Source of the DNA: Clostridium sp. CCUG 7971
GTDB lineage: Bacteria > Bacillota > Clostridia > Peptostreptococcales > Peptostreptococcaceae
Direction: 5' to 3'
DNA: 64,000 bases
Assembly (NCBI RefSeq): GCF_017590215.1
Contig: NZ_JAFFPK010000065.1
Location: 1-64,000 of the forward strand
Shown here: piece by piece, positions 38,874 to 49,427 of the stretch
Numbering within the stretch: position 1 is the first letter of the stretch
Layout: every line of letters starts with the position of its first letter
Program-made: the position numbers and the translations under genes
Notes under the pieces: model-generated
Told to the model about the DNA's origin: nothing
Database searches by the model: none
The model's input: only the letters and a program-made list of their open reading frames with translations

Positions 38874-38972
38874 ATGACAGGTGCAGCATGGGTATTTATG
38901 GGGACAATATGGGTTACCATATTTACCTGTATAGGTATATCAATGAGAAAAATAGTAAAAGATCAAAGATAA
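38874..38972 (+). CDS. MetS-like small subunit of the NSS transporter
   Basis: A 32-aa membrane peptide (starts MTGAAWVFMGTIWVTIFT and ends in basic KIVKDQR), with one hydrophobic helix and a positive C-terminus. It starts 28 bp after the symporter stop, behind a strong GGAGGGTGAT. Position, size and topology match MetS-type small subunits (methionine and alanine importer small subunit family) needed by MetP in Corynebacterium. Sequence similarity over so few residues is weak, so the assignment rests mainly on context. Confidence 0.78.
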   Translation: MTGAAWVFMGTIWVTIFTCIGISMRKIVKDQR

Positions 38973-38977
38973 ATTCA

Positions 38978-39012
38978 TAAAAACCCTACTTAAAACAGGT
39001 AGGGTTTTTATA
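38978..39012 (+). terminator. Terminator after the NSS operon
   Basis: AAAACCCTAC (38980-38989) pairs with GTAGGGTTTT (38999-39008), with a 9-nt loop and a T-run. Confidence 0.9.
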
Positions 39013-39094
39013 TAAAAAGTGATTATAAAAAATTAGAAATTTTCTGATAAAATAAGATTGAGTATAGTATTATATACTTAAAGGGGGGATTTAA

Positions 39095-39787
39095 ATGAGT
39101 TCAAATTTAGTTATGAGTACAATAAAGCAATTAAAATTAGAAATAGGAAAATCTAAGATAATAAAAGATAATAAAAAACAAAAATATAAATCTGATTTAG
39201 CTAAGATATATGATAAATACGATAATATTAATGTGCCAGATGGCATGAAAAATCAATATAATCAATTAAATTCAAAAGGAATAGAGCTTATAAAAGATGT
39301 AAAGTCATTAAAAGACAAGAATAAGTTAGAAACTAATATAGAAGTTTATATAAGATATTTAAAAGCATCATTATGTGACTTTGAAGGTAAAACTAATTAC
39401 TTAAGAAAATACATAACAAGTTTTTTATTTAGTGCAATATTATTTCTAGCACTATCACCTCAATTTTATGGATTTATACTTCCGGTATTATTTTTCTTAC
39501 CTATTTATTTGGGATTAAAAGGTGTAAAGAAAAGGACAATAACAGGATTTTATATGACTATGAGTTTAGTACCAGTTGCACTAATGACATCTTTTACATG
39601 GATAAGATATGGAATAAATGTAAAGATAGATTACCAAGGTGCAGTTAAAGCAATTGTAGACAGTGGAGTAGCTCAAGGGCTAGCAGAGAAATTAGTATAT
39701 ATAGGACCATTATTTGGATGTGTTCTTCTAATATTTGCATGTTTACAGCTATATAGAGGATATAAAAGTAGAGATTTATTCATATAA
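39095..39787 (+). CDS. Membrane protein of unknown function with cytoplasmic helical N-terminus
   Basis: A 230-aa protein I do not recognise. Residues 1 to about 105 are charged, Lys/Asp/Glu-rich and predicted helical (coiled-coil-like). Three or four hydrophobic segments follow: about 107-135 (two closely spaced, split at SPQFYG), 148-168 and 205-222. A soluble loop lies around 175-200. There is no signal peptide, enzymatic motif or Cys pair. ATG 39095 follows AAGGGGGG. It is monocistronic between two terminators, and codon use is like the neighbours. Could be a sensor or scaffold, but nothing supports a choice. Confidence 0.8.
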   Translation: MSSNLVMSTIKQLKLEIGKSKIIKDNKKQKYKSDLAKIYDKYDNINVPDGMKNQYNQLNSKGIELIKDVKSLKDKNKLETNIEVYIRYLKASLCDFEGKTNYLRKYITSFLFSAILFLALSPQFYGFILPVLFFLPIYLGLKGVKKRTITGFYMTMSLVPVALMTSFTWIRYGINVKIDYQGAVKAIVDSGVAQGLAEKLVYIGPLFGCVLLIFACLQLYRGYKSRDLFI

Positions 39788-39813
39788 GGGCTTTATAAGC
39801 TCTTATTTTTTTG
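39785..39813 (+). terminator. Terminator overlapping the stop of the membrane protein gene
   Basis: TAAGGGCT pairs with AGCTCTTA around a short TTATA loop (39785-39804), then a long T-run. The left arm includes the stop codon. Confidence 0.7.
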
Positions 39814-39867
39814 GTAAAATTAATTCTTGGAGATTTTTTTAAAAATATATGTACGGAGGACAAACCT

Positions 39868-41229
39868 ATGCTTCAAAAACAAAAAGAATATATAGTAGAT
39901 ATAGTAGATATAGGTCAAGGTGGAGTTGGAATAGGTAAATATGATGGCTTTACTGTTTTTGTAGAGGGCGGATTAATACAAGATAAGATAAAGGTTAAAA
40001 TAAATAAATCTAAAAAAAACTATGCAGTAGGTGATATAGTAGAAATAATAGATGCATCACCTTTTAGAGTAGAAAGAGCTTGTAGTGATAGCCTTAAAGA
40101 TTGTGGAGGATGTCAAATACAAGAATTAGACTATAAAAATCAGCTTGATATAAAAACAAATGAAGTAAAACAAGTTATAACTAGAATCGGAAAATTAGAT
40201 AATGTTTTAATACATGATACTATGGGAATGGATACGCCTTTAAGATATAGAAACAAAGCTCAATTCCCTATTCAAAGAATGAATAATGCACCAGCGATAG
40301 GTTTTTATAAAAAGAAAAGTCATGATGTGATACCTATGGATAAATGTATAATACAACATGAAGTAAATGATAAAATAGTTAAAATTATAAAAACATATAT
40401 AAATGCATATGACGTAAGTATCTATGATGAAAAGTCTCATACAGGAGTACTTAGGCACTTAGTTACTAAAATAGGATTCACAACAAATGAAGTTATGGTA
40501 GTATTAGTTGCAAAAAATAATAAATTACCACATCTAGATGAATTAGCATCAGTTCTTAGAGAGAATGTACCTGGTTTTAAAACTCTAGTGATTAATGTTA
40601 ATAAAGAGAGAACGAATGTAATATTAGGAAAAGAAAATATAGTAGTGGTTGGAGAAGGAAAAATAAATGATTATATAGGAGATTTAGTATTTGAGATATC
40701 GCCTTTATCATTTTTCCAAGTGAACCCTATACAAACAGAAGTTTTATATAATAAAGCATTAGAGTATGCGGATTTAAAAGAAAATGATACTGTATTTGAT
40801 ATATACTGCGGAATAGGAACTATATCTTTATTCTTAGCTCAAAAAGCTAGTAAGGTATATGGTATAGAGATAGTAGAAGATGCTATTAAAGATGCTAAAA
40901 TAAATGCTAAATTAAATAACTTGGATAATGTAGAATTTTATGTAGGTAAAGCTGAAGAAGTTGTTCCTAGAATGTATAAAGAAGGAAAAACAGCTAATGT
41001 AGTGGTAGTTGACCCACCAAGAAAAGGATGCGATGAGAAGGTACTAGATACAATGATATCTATGAAGCCAGATAGAGTTGTGTATGTTTCTTGTAATCCG
41101 TCTACTTTAGCAAGAGATTTAAACTATTTAGATGAGCGCGGATATAAATGCACAGAAATTCAACCAGTAGATATGTTCCCACATACTATGCATGTTGAAT
41201 GTGTTGCTAAGTTAGTAAAAAAAGATTAA
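39868..41229 (+). CDS. 23S rRNA (uracil-5-)-methyltransferase, RlmD/RlmCD family
   Basis: A 453-aa RumA-type SAM-dependent enzyme that makes m5U in 23S rRNA. The order is: an N-terminal TRAM domain (GQGGVGIGKYDGFTVFVEGG), [4Fe-4S] ligands (CSDSLKDCGGCQ), SAM-binding VFDIYCGIGTISLFLA, VVVDPPRKGC, and the catalytic Cys in VVYVSCNPSTLARDL. The start is ATG 39868, with CGGAGGA at 39854-39860; the upstream in-frame codons lie in the previous terminator. In Firmicutes one enzyme (RlmCD) can modify both U747 and U1939; which sites this one takes is unknown. Confidence 0.92.
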   Translation: MLQKQKEYIVDIVDIGQGGVGIGKYDGFTVFVEGGLIQDKIKVKINKSKKNYAVGDIVEIIDASPFRVERACSDSLKDCGGCQIQELDYKNQLDIKTNEVKQVITRIGKLDNVLIHDTMGMDTPLRYRNKAQFPIQRMNNAPAIGFYKKKSHDVIPMDKCIIQHEVNDKIVKIIKTYINAYDVSIYDEKSHTGVLRHLVTKIGFTTNEVMVVLVAKNNKLPHLDELASVLRENVPGFKTLVINVNKERTNVILGKENIVVVGEGKINDYIGDLVFEISPLSFFQVNPIQTEVLYNKALEYADLKENDTVFDIYCGIGTISLFLAQKASKVYGIEIVEDAIKDAKINAKLNNLDNVEFYVGKAEEVVPRMYKEGKTANVVVVDPPRKGCDEKVLDTMISMKPDRVVYVSCNPSTLARDLNYLDERGYKCTEIQPVDMFPHTMHVECVAKLVKKD

Positions 41230-41256
41230 TTATAAATCAAATGTGTTTACACTAAT

Positions 41257-41298
41257 AAAAAGCATTGCTGAAAGTTGAATTTTTTAGCAATGCTTTTT
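41257..41298 (+). terminator. Terminator after the rRNA methyltransferase gene
   Basis: AAAAAGCATTGCT (41257-41269) pairs with AGCAATGCTTTTT (41286-41298), with a 16-nt loop. Confidence 0.85.
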
Positions 41299-41447
41299 AT
41301 TTATATACTAATCTACTGTTACTTGCATATAAATACTTAGATAGTAAAAGATTGTGTTAGATAGGCTATATTATTTATAATAGTTTAACTGTGGATATAT
41401 TTGGTATAATATAATTACATAAATTTAATTAATTAAGGAGAATGAAA

Positions 41448-41768
41448 ATGGCTGGAGATCAAATGGTGTGTTTTTGTAAAAATGTAAGTTATATAGATAT
41501 AAGAAAGGCAATGATAGCGGGCGCTCGTACTGTAGATGAAATAAAGGAAATGACAGGGGCTGGAACAGGATGTGGAAGATGTATACCAGAAATACAAAAA
41601 ATATTAGCATCAGTTTGTGGATGTAAAGGAGTTTCTCTTGAAACTGTAGTTAATGCAGTTAAAGATGGAGCGGATACAACTGATAAGGTAGCAGAAATAA
41701 TAGGAGCAGGATCTGCTTGTGGAAGATGTAGAGCTTTAGTTCAAAATGTAATAGATACTAAAAAATAA
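41448..41768 (+). CDS. Double Bfd-like [2Fe-2S] protein
   Basis: A 106-aa protein made of two consecutive bacterioferritin-associated-ferredoxin-like domains. Each has the CxC-x31-CxxC ligand spacing: Cys8/10/42/45 and Cys57/59/91/94. The segments GAGTGCGRC and GAGSACGRC align directly, so it is an internal duplication. Such domains bind a [2Fe-2S] cluster and carry electrons to ferric iron stores or as parts of larger enzymes. A free tandem form has no assigned partner here. The second ATG (41448) is preferred because AAGGAG is 7 nt upstream; the first ATG (41442) is only 1 nt away. Monocistronic. Confidence 0.85.
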   Translation: MAGDQMVCFCKNVSYIDIRKAMIAGARTVDEIKEMTGAGTGCGRCIPEIQKILASVCGCKGVSLETVVNAVKDGADTTDKVAEIIGAGSACGRCRALVQNVIDTKK

Positions 41769-41776
41769 TAAAATTA

Positions 41777-41826
41777 AAATAAAACTAGTTATTTTTAAAT
41801 TGAAATTAGCTAGTTTTATTTTATGC
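41777..41826 (+). terminator. Terminator after the Bfd-like gene
   Basis: AAAATAAAACTAG pairs with CTAGTTTTATTTT across a loop of about 20 nt, followed by TTA. Moderately convincing. Confidence 0.6.
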
Positions 41827-42060
41827 AATAAACTTAATAGAAAATATTTCTAATGAGCAAATTAATATTAAGCAAATAAATAGTCTAAAAGTGGATAGAA
41901 TATTATTAAATAAATGTATATCACACCTCGTCATTTTGACATCATAGTCTTTATGCATTTATTTTAAAATAGATTAAGTCCTCCAAATTTTGGAGGACTT
42001 TTTAATTTTATATTAAAATATCTATATATGGTAGGATATTTTAATTGGAGGAGATTATAA
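41827..42060 (+). other. Intergenic region with hairpin before the dehydrogenase gene
   Basis: AAGTCCTCCAAA (41976-41987) and TTTGGAGGACTT (41988-41999, partly overlapping in the middle) form a near-perfect palindrome ending in TTTTT, an intrinsic terminator or attenuator shape. Before it is a perfect -35 TTGACA (41936-41941) with only a poor -10 (TTTATT, 41958-41963). If that promoter works, the transcript would meet the hairpin almost at once. The remainder of the gap shows no open reading frame. Confidence 0.45.
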
Positions 42061-42996
42061 ATGAAAGTTCTATTTACACATAATTACGGAGAAGAGAAGT
42101 TTCAAAAAATTAGAGATTTAGGATATGAAGTAACTTATTATAAAGAAAGTAAAATTCAAAATAATGAAGATACAGATTCAGCGGATGTATTAGTAACATA
42201 TAATCCATTTAAGACACTAGATATATCAAAAATTAATAATTTAAAATATATACAGACATCTAGTGTAGGAGTAGACCAAGTTCCAAAAGAAGAAGTGCTA
42301 AAGAGAAATATAGTTTTAGCAAATAACAAAGGTGCATATAGCATACCTATTAGCGAATGGATCATAATGTATATACTACAAATTTATAAGAATAGTATGA
42401 AATTGTATTCTAATCAGCAAAATAGAAAGTGGAAAATAGAATTTGATTTACTTGAACTATATGATAAAAGAGTAGGATTTATAGGAACTGGTACTATAGC
42501 AACAGAAGCTGCTAAAAGATTAAAAGCTTTTGGAGTAGAAGTATGGGGTGTAAATACAAAAGGAACTGATAAAGAATACTTTGATAGATGTTTCTCTAGT
42601 GAGAATATGAATGATGTATTTAAAGAATGTGATGTGATTGTATCAACTATACCTGCTACTAAATCTACTATAGGTATGATTAATAAAGATAAATTTTCAA
42701 TTATGAAAGATAAATCAATTTTTATAAATATTGGTAGAGGAAATATAGTCAATGAAAATGATTTAATAGACTGTATAGATAAATTTAGAGGAGTAGCATT
42801 AGATGTCTTTGAAAAAGAGCCGCTAAGCAAAGATAGTAAGTTATGGGATTTTGAAAATGTGATAATAACACCTCACAATTCATGGATATCAGATAAAGAT
42901 ACAGAAAGAACATTTAATGTTATTTATAATAATTTAAAAAATTATATAGAAAATAAACCTTTAAATAATGTTGTTGATATATTAAAAGGTTATTAA
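42061..42996 (+). CDS. NAD-dependent D-2-hydroxyacid dehydrogenase family protein
   Basis: A 311-aa oxidoreductase of the D-2-hydroxyacid dehydrogenase/phosphoglycerate dehydrogenase family. The Rossmann motif VGFIGTGTIATEAAKRL (about 136-152) binds NAD(P). The catalytic Arg is in the INIGRGNIVNENDL region, the Glu in DVFEKEPL and the His in ITPHNSW. The N-terminal substrate domain is short and there is no ACT domain, so it is not a full-length serine-pathway SerA. The substrate is unknown (D-lactate, glyoxylate or hydroxyisocaproate-type acids are possible). GGAGGAG precedes the ATG. Confidence 0.9.
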   Translation: MKVLFTHNYGEEKFQKIRDLGYEVTYYKESKIQNNEDTDSADVLVTYNPFKTLDISKINNLKYIQTSSVGVDQVPKEEVLKRNIVLANNKGAYSIPISEWIIMYILQIYKNSMKLYSNQQNRKWKIEFDLLELYDKRVGFIGTGTIATEAAKRLKAFGVEVWGVNTKGTDKEYFDRCFSSENMNDVFKECDVIVSTIPATKSTIGMINKDKFSIMKDKSIFINIGRGNIVNENDLIDCIDKFRGVALDVFEKEPLSKDSKLWDFENVIITPHNSWISDKDTERTFNVIYNNLKNYIENKPLNNVVDILKGY

Positions 42997-43013
42997 AATA
43001 AAAAATGTCTATT

Positions 43014-43040
43014 AAGCTACCGAATTTTAAGGTAGCTTTT
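43014..43040 (+). terminator. Terminator after the dehydrogenase gene
   Basis: AAGCTACC (43014-43021) pairs with GGTAGCTT (43031-43038), then TTGTT. Confidence 0.8.
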
Positions 43041-43168
43041 GTTATAATACTAAGGTAGTATAAAATATCTATTTATTTAAATATGGATTAAATAGAATAC
43101 TTTTTATTAATTAATATACTAAAAATATATTAAATTCATAAAAGGGTAATAATACTATGGAGTTAATT

Positions 43169-43247
43169 TTAAGCAACTGATATGGATTAGATGAATAATA
43201 GATAATATGGTTGGCAACACAAACTAATTCTATAATAAGTTGCTTAA
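43169..43247 (+). promoter_or_regulatory. Long stem-loop in the ligA leader
   Basis: TTAAGCAACT (43169-43178) is perfectly complementary to AGTTGCTTAA (43238-43247). Inside, GGATTAG (43184-43190) pairs with CTAATTC (43224-43230) with one G-U pair. The enclosed 33 nt include GGTTGGCAACAC. The structure ends 20 bp before the ligA ribosome-binding site and lacks a terminal T-run, so it is more like a structured leader than a terminator. I do not recognise a known riboswitch core. Confidence 0.5.
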
Positions 43248-45299
<2,052 letters not shown>

Positions 45300-45497
45300 T
45301 TATAATTTACTTAAATAATAAATTTAGACTTTATCCACACAAAATTTAAGATAAATTAAGTTTATATAGATATGTTTGAATGTAGAAAAATACTTAAAAC
45401 TTGTGTTAATATTATTAATAGATAAGATAAAATTTCTAAAAAATATAATATTGATAATTCAATAATATTTTGAAATAGATTTAAGGAAGGATTAAAA

Positions 45498-46847
45498 ATG
45501 ATTAGAATTGATAATAGAAAGAACGACCAAATAAGGGATATAAAAATTACAAGAGATTATACTAGATATGCAGAAGGTTCTGTTCTTATAGAAATGGGAG
45601 AAACTAAAGTAATATGTACAGCTTCAATAGAAGATAAAGTACCACCTTTCTTAAGAAATACTGGAACAGGATGGATAAATGCAGAATACTCTATGTTACC
45701 TAGATCTACTCATCAAAGAAAAATAAGAGAATCATCTAGAGGAAAGGTTGATGGAAGAACTCAAGAGATACAAAGATTAATAGGCAGAGCTATAAGATCG
45801 GTAATAGATTTAGATAAAATAGGAGAAAGAACTATTTGGGTAGATTGTGATGTAATACAAGCGGATGGAGGAACAAGAACAGCATCTATAACAGGTGCAT
45901 TTGTTGCTGTGGTAGACGCGTTAAATAAATTACATAAATCAAAAGCAGTAAAAGAAATACCGGTTAGAAATTTTGTATCAGCTATAAGCGTGGGTATAGT
46001 AAATGGGGAACATGTTCTTGATTTATGCTATGAAGAAGATTCTAATGCACAAGTAGATATGAATATAATAATGACTGATAAAGGTGAATTTGTTGAAGTT
46101 CAAGGAACAGGGGAAGAAAGACCTTTCTCAAGAAAAGACTTAAATGCACTTTTAGAGCTTGGTGAAAAAGGAAATAAAGAATTAATAAAGGCTCAAAGAG
46201 CTGCACTAGGCGAGATAGCAGATGAAATATTAGGTATGGAATATGGAGATGAAGTAGTCATAGCTACTAATAACGCTCACAAGTTAGAAGAAATAGGATC
46301 AATATTAGAAGATTTTGATTATACAATATATTCATTAAAAGATGTAGATTTAGGTGGTATAGAGATAGTTGAAGATGGTAAAACATTTGAACATAATGCA
46401 CTTATAAAAGCTAGAACTATAGCAAAACTTACTAATAAAATATCAATATCAGATGACTCAGGTTTAGAAGTTGATGCTATAGGTAAAAAACCAGGTGTTT
46501 ATTCTGCTAGATATGCAGGAGAAAACGCAACAGATGAAGAAAATAGAGAAAAGCTAATAAAAGCATTAAATAATGTACCTATGAGTAAAAGAACTGCAAG
46601 ATTTGTATCGGCAATAGCAGTAGTATTTCCTGATGGAAAAGAGTTTGTTGTTAGAGGAACTTGTGAAGGTAGCATAGGATTTGAAGAAAAGGGAAAAAAT
46701 GGATTTGGATACGATTCATTATTTATAGTAGATGGTTATAATAGAACTTTTGGAGAGATACCAGCTACAATAAAAAATTCTATAAGCCACAGAGCTAATG
46801 CTTTAAAATTAATGAAGAATGAGTTTAACAAAAGGGTATCAAGATAA
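45498..46847 (+). CDS. Fused RNase PH and XTP/dITP diphosphatase
   Basis: A 449-aa two-enzyme protein. Residues 1 to about 246 are RNase PH (Rph): phosphorolytic trimming of tRNA 3' ends, with [32 protein letters not shown] and [14 protein letters not shown]. Residues about 252-449 are the RdgB/Ham1 house-cleaning pyrophosphatase, which removes inosine- and xanthosine-type nucleotides, with [26 protein letters not shown] and [11 protein letters not shown]. Both active sites look complete and no stop or frameshift separates them. The same pairing as neighbours or fusion is known in other clostridia. The ATG follows AAGGAAGG. The next gene overlaps its stop by 1 bp. Confidence 0.95.
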   Translation: MIRIDNRKNDQIRDIKITRDYTRYAEGSVLIEMGETKVICTASIEDKVPPFLRNTGTGWINAEYSMLPRSTHQRKIRESSRGKVDGRTQEIQRLIGRAIRSVIDLDKIGERTIWVDCDVIQADGGTRTASITGAFVAVVDALNKLHKSKAVKEIPVRNFVSAISVGIVNGEHVLDLCYEEDSNAQVDMNIIMTDKGEFVEVQGTGEERPFSRKDLNALLELGEKGNKELIKAQRAALGEIADEILGMEYGDEVVIATNNAHKLEEIGSILEDFDYTIYSLKDVDLGGIEIVEDGKTFEHNALIKARTIAKLTNKISISDDSGLEVDAIGKKPGVYSARYAGENATDEENREKLIKALNNVPMSKRTARFVSAIAVVFPDGKEFVVRGTCEGSIGFEEKGKNGFGYDSLFIVDGYNRTFGEIPATIKNSISHRANALKLMKNEFNKRVSR

Positions 46848-47317
46848 TGAAAGTTGGAGTAGTAAGTGACACACATATGATGAAGAAGTTCATTGATAAA
46901 ACTATACCATACCTAAAAGAATGTGATTTAATAATTCATGCAGGAGATAATTTTTCTGATTCTAAGTATATACATGCAGAAACTAAAGTGCCTATTATGG
47001 CGGTAAAAGGAAACTGTGATTTTGATAATGTAGAAGAAGAATTAGTATTTGATATAGATGATAAAACTATATTTCTATGCCATGGTGATAGATACGCTGT
47101 AAAATATGGTATTGAAATGTTAGAATCAATGGCAAAATCTGTGAATGCTGATATAGTAGTATTTGGTCACACTCATGTACCTTTATATATAGAAAAAGAT
47201 AAAATCATTTATATAAACCCAGGGAGTGTATCACTTCCTAGAGAAGTTGATTATAGAAGTTTTTCTATACTTAACATAGAAAAGGGGAATATAAATATAG
47301 AAAAAATAAAAATATAA
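46847..47317 (+). CDS. YfcE/MJ0936-type metallophosphoesterase
   Basis: A 156-aa calcineurin-like phosphodiesterase. The metal ligands appear in order: SDTHM (8-12), HAGDN, KGNCD, CHGD and GHTHVP. The ATG shares its A with the stop of the RNase PH-RdgB gene (TAATG), so it is translationally coupled. Relatives hydrolyse phosphodiesters in vitro; the cellular substrate is unknown. Coupling to a nucleotide house-cleaning enzyme suggests nucleotide metabolism, by inference only. Confidence 0.92.
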   Translation: MKVGVVSDTHMMKKFIDKTIPYLKECDLIIHAGDNFSDSKYIHAETKVPIMAVKGNCDFDNVEEELVFDIDDKTIFLCHGDRYAVKYGIEMLESMAKSVNADIVVFGHTHVPLYIEKDKIIYINPGSVSLPREVDYRSFSILNIEKGNINIEKIKI

Positions 47318-47353
47318 TAAAGCGTGTACAACCTTGCAAATCAAGGCAAAGAC

Positions 47354-47383
47354 TTGTAAATAAAAAAAGTTATGTGCTATAAT
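47354..47383 (+). promoter_or_regulatory. Promoter of tig
   Basis: TTGTAA (47354-47359), an 18-bp spacer ending TGC, and TATAAT (47378-47383). A good sigma-A promoter about 80 bp upstream of the start. A small CCTTG/CAAGG hairpin lies just before it. Confidence 0.7.
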
Positions 47384-47462
47384 TAAAGAGTTAAACTATA
47401 AGTAGAATGGATTATAATGCCATACGAAAATTATTACATAATGATATAGGAGGATTAATTCA

Positions 47463-48749
47463 ATGAAGGCAGAATTAATTAAGAAAGAAGGTAACAAAGT
47501 TACTTTAAAAATAACTGTAGATAATAATAAATTTGAAGCAGCGGTAACTAAAGCTTACAATAAAAATAAAGGTAAGTACAATATACCAGGATTTAGAAAA
47601 GGTAAAGCTCCAAAGGTTGTTATAGAAACTCAATACGGTAAAGGAGTATTCTATAATGATGCTATAGAATTATTATTCCCAGAGGTTTACCCAACTGCTC
47701 TAGATGAGTTAAACATAGATCCAATAGACAGACCAGACTTAGATGTTGAAGAAATAAGCAAAGATAACGGATTAGTAATGGTTGTTAATGTTGAAGTTAA
47801 ACCTGAGTTTGAGTTAGGGAATTACAAAGGTATAGAAGTAGCTAAAGTTGATAATACTGTAACTGAAGAAGAAGTAAAATTCGAGTTAGAAGAGATGGTA
47901 AACAAAAACGCTAGATTAGTAAGCGTTGAAGATAAAGCTTTAGAAGCTGGAGATACAGCTGTTATAGACTTTGAAGGATTTGAAAGTGGTGTAGCTTTCG
48001 AAGGTGGAAAAGGTGAAAACTATAGCTTAGTTATAGGATCTAACTCTTTCATACCAGGATTTGAAGATCAATTAGTTGGTAAAAAAGCTGGAGAAGAAGT
48101 AGAAGTAAATGTTACTTTCCCAACTGAATACCATGCAGAAAACTTAGCTGGTAAAGCTGTAGTATTCAATGTAAAAGTAAATGATGTAAAGGTTAAAGAA
48201 TTAGCAGAGTTAGATGATGAGTTTGCTAAAGATACAAGTGAATTCGATACATTAGCTGAATTAAGAGCAGATGTAAGAGCTAAATTAGAAAAAGATGCTA
48301 CAAATAAAGCTGAGGCAGAAATGAGAAATGCTATAGTTGAGAAAGTTGCTGCAAACACAGAAGTAGAATTACCTGCTGTTATGGTAGAACATCAAATAGA
48401 TAATATGTTAATGGAGCTTAATTACCAATTACAATATCAAGGACTAAACTTACAACAATTATTATCAATGACTGGTAGAGATATAGCTGAATTAAGAGAA
48501 GAAAGAAAAGCTGATGCAGAGAAATTAGTTAAATCTTCTTTAGTATTAGAAGCTATAGCTAAAGCAGAAAATATAGAAGTAAGTGATGAAGACTTTAATG
48601 CTGAATTAGAAAAAATGGCAGCTATGTACAACATGGAAGCTGACAAATTAAAATCTTCTTTAAGAGAAAATGATATAGAAGATATAAAAGGTCAAGTAAA
48701 AATAAGAAAAACAATAGACTTATTAGTTGACAACGCAACAATAGCTTAA
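47463..48749 (+). CDS. tig: Trigger factor
   Basis: Tig, 428 aa, is the ribosome-bound chaperone and peptidyl-prolyl isomerase. The N-terminal ribosome-binding signature is visible (FRKGKAPKVVIE, 44-55), the FKBP-type PPIase domain in the middle (GDTAVIDFEGFESGVAFEGG, IPGFEDQLVGKKAGEE), and the helical C-terminal chaperone domain. The start is ATG 47463 with AGGAGG. It heads the quality-control run tig-clpP-clpX-lon, a conserved Firmicute and proteobacterial order. Confidence 0.97.
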   Translation: MKAELIKKEGNKVTLKITVDNNKFEAAVTKAYNKNKGKYNIPGFRKGKAPKVVIETQYGKGVFYNDAIELLFPEVYPTALDELNIDPIDRPDLDVEEISKDNGLVMVVNVEVKPEFELGNYKGIEVAKVDNTVTEEEVKFELEEMVNKNARLVSVEDKALEAGDTAVIDFEGFESGVAFEGGKGENYSLVIGSNSFIPGFEDQLVGKKAGEEVEVNVTFPTEYHAENLAGKAVVFNVKVNDVKVKELAELDDEFAKDTSEFDTLAELRADVRAKLEKDATNKAEAEMRNAIVEKVAANTEVELPAVMVEHQIDNMLMELNYQLQYQGLNLQQLLSMTGRDIAELREERKADAEKLVKSSLVLEAIAKAENIEVSDEDFNAELEKMAAMYNMEADKLKSSLRENDIEDIKGQVKIRKTIDLLVDNATIA

Positions 48750-48752
48750 TTT

Positions 48753-48782
48753 TTTACAGTAGCCTAATTTGGCTACTGTAAA
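48753..48782 (+). terminator. Perfect 12-bp hairpin between tig and clpP
   Basis: TTTACAGTAGCC (48753-48764) pairs with GGCTACTGTAAA (48771-48782), with a 6-nt loop. No T-run follows, so it is either a weak terminator or an mRNA 3' stabiliser and processing site that sets tig against clpP levels. Confidence 0.6.
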
Positions 48783-48822
48783 TTATATATAGAAATAGAA
48801 AGATATAGAGGGGGTATGATAT

Positions 48823-49413
48823 ATGGCATTAGTACCTACAGTTGTAGAGCAAACAGGAAGAGGAGAAAGGTCTTACGATATATATTCTAGACTATTAAAA
48901 GATAGAATCATATTTCTAGGAGATGAAGTAAATGATGTTACAGCAGGGCTTGTAGTAGCTCAGTTGTTATTTTTAGAAGCTGAAGACCCAGATAAGGATA
49001 TACATTTATATATAAACTCACCAGGTGGTAGCGTAACTGCAGGAATGGCTATTTATGATACTATGCAATACATCAAACCTGATGTAAGTACTATATGTAT
49101 AGGCCTAGCTGCTTCAATGGGAGCATTTCTACTAACAGCAGGGGCAAAAGGAAAGAGATTTGCATTACCTAACAGTGAAATAATGATACATCAACCTTTA
49201 GGTGGAGCAAAAGGTCAAGCAACAGATGTAGAGATACATGCTAAATGGCTGCTAAAAACTAAAGAAAAATTAAATAAAATACTAGCAGAAAGAAGCGGTC
49301 AGCCAATAGAAAATATCCAAAGAGATACTGATCGTGATAACTTTATGAGTGCACATGAAGCTAAAGAATATGGTTTAATTGATGAAGTAATCACACAAAA
49401 AGACCGTGGATAG
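48823..49413 (+). CDS. clpP: ATP-dependent Clp protease proteolytic subunit
   Basis: ClpP, 196 aa, forms the tetradecameric serine protease chamber used with ClpX. The catalytic Ser is in AASMGAFLL (about 98-106), the His in MIHQPLGG and the Asp in [23 protein letters not shown] marks the oxyanion region. The short N-terminal loop region is present. GGGGGT precedes ATG 48823. clpX begins 14 bp after its stop, so they are co-transcribed. No CtsR box (GGTCAAA repeat) is seen upstream. Confidence 0.97.
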   Translation: MALVPTVVEQTGRGERSYDIYSRLLKDRIIFLGDEVNDVTAGLVVAQLLFLEAEDPDKDIHLYINSPGGSVTAGMAIYDTMQYIKPDVSTICIGLAASMGAFLLTAGAKGKRFALPNSEIMIHQPLGGAKGQATDVEIHAKWLLKTKEKLNKILAERSGQPIENIQRDTDRDNFMSAHEAKEYGLIDEVITQKDRG

Positions 49414-49427
49414 GAAGAGGTGTTAAT

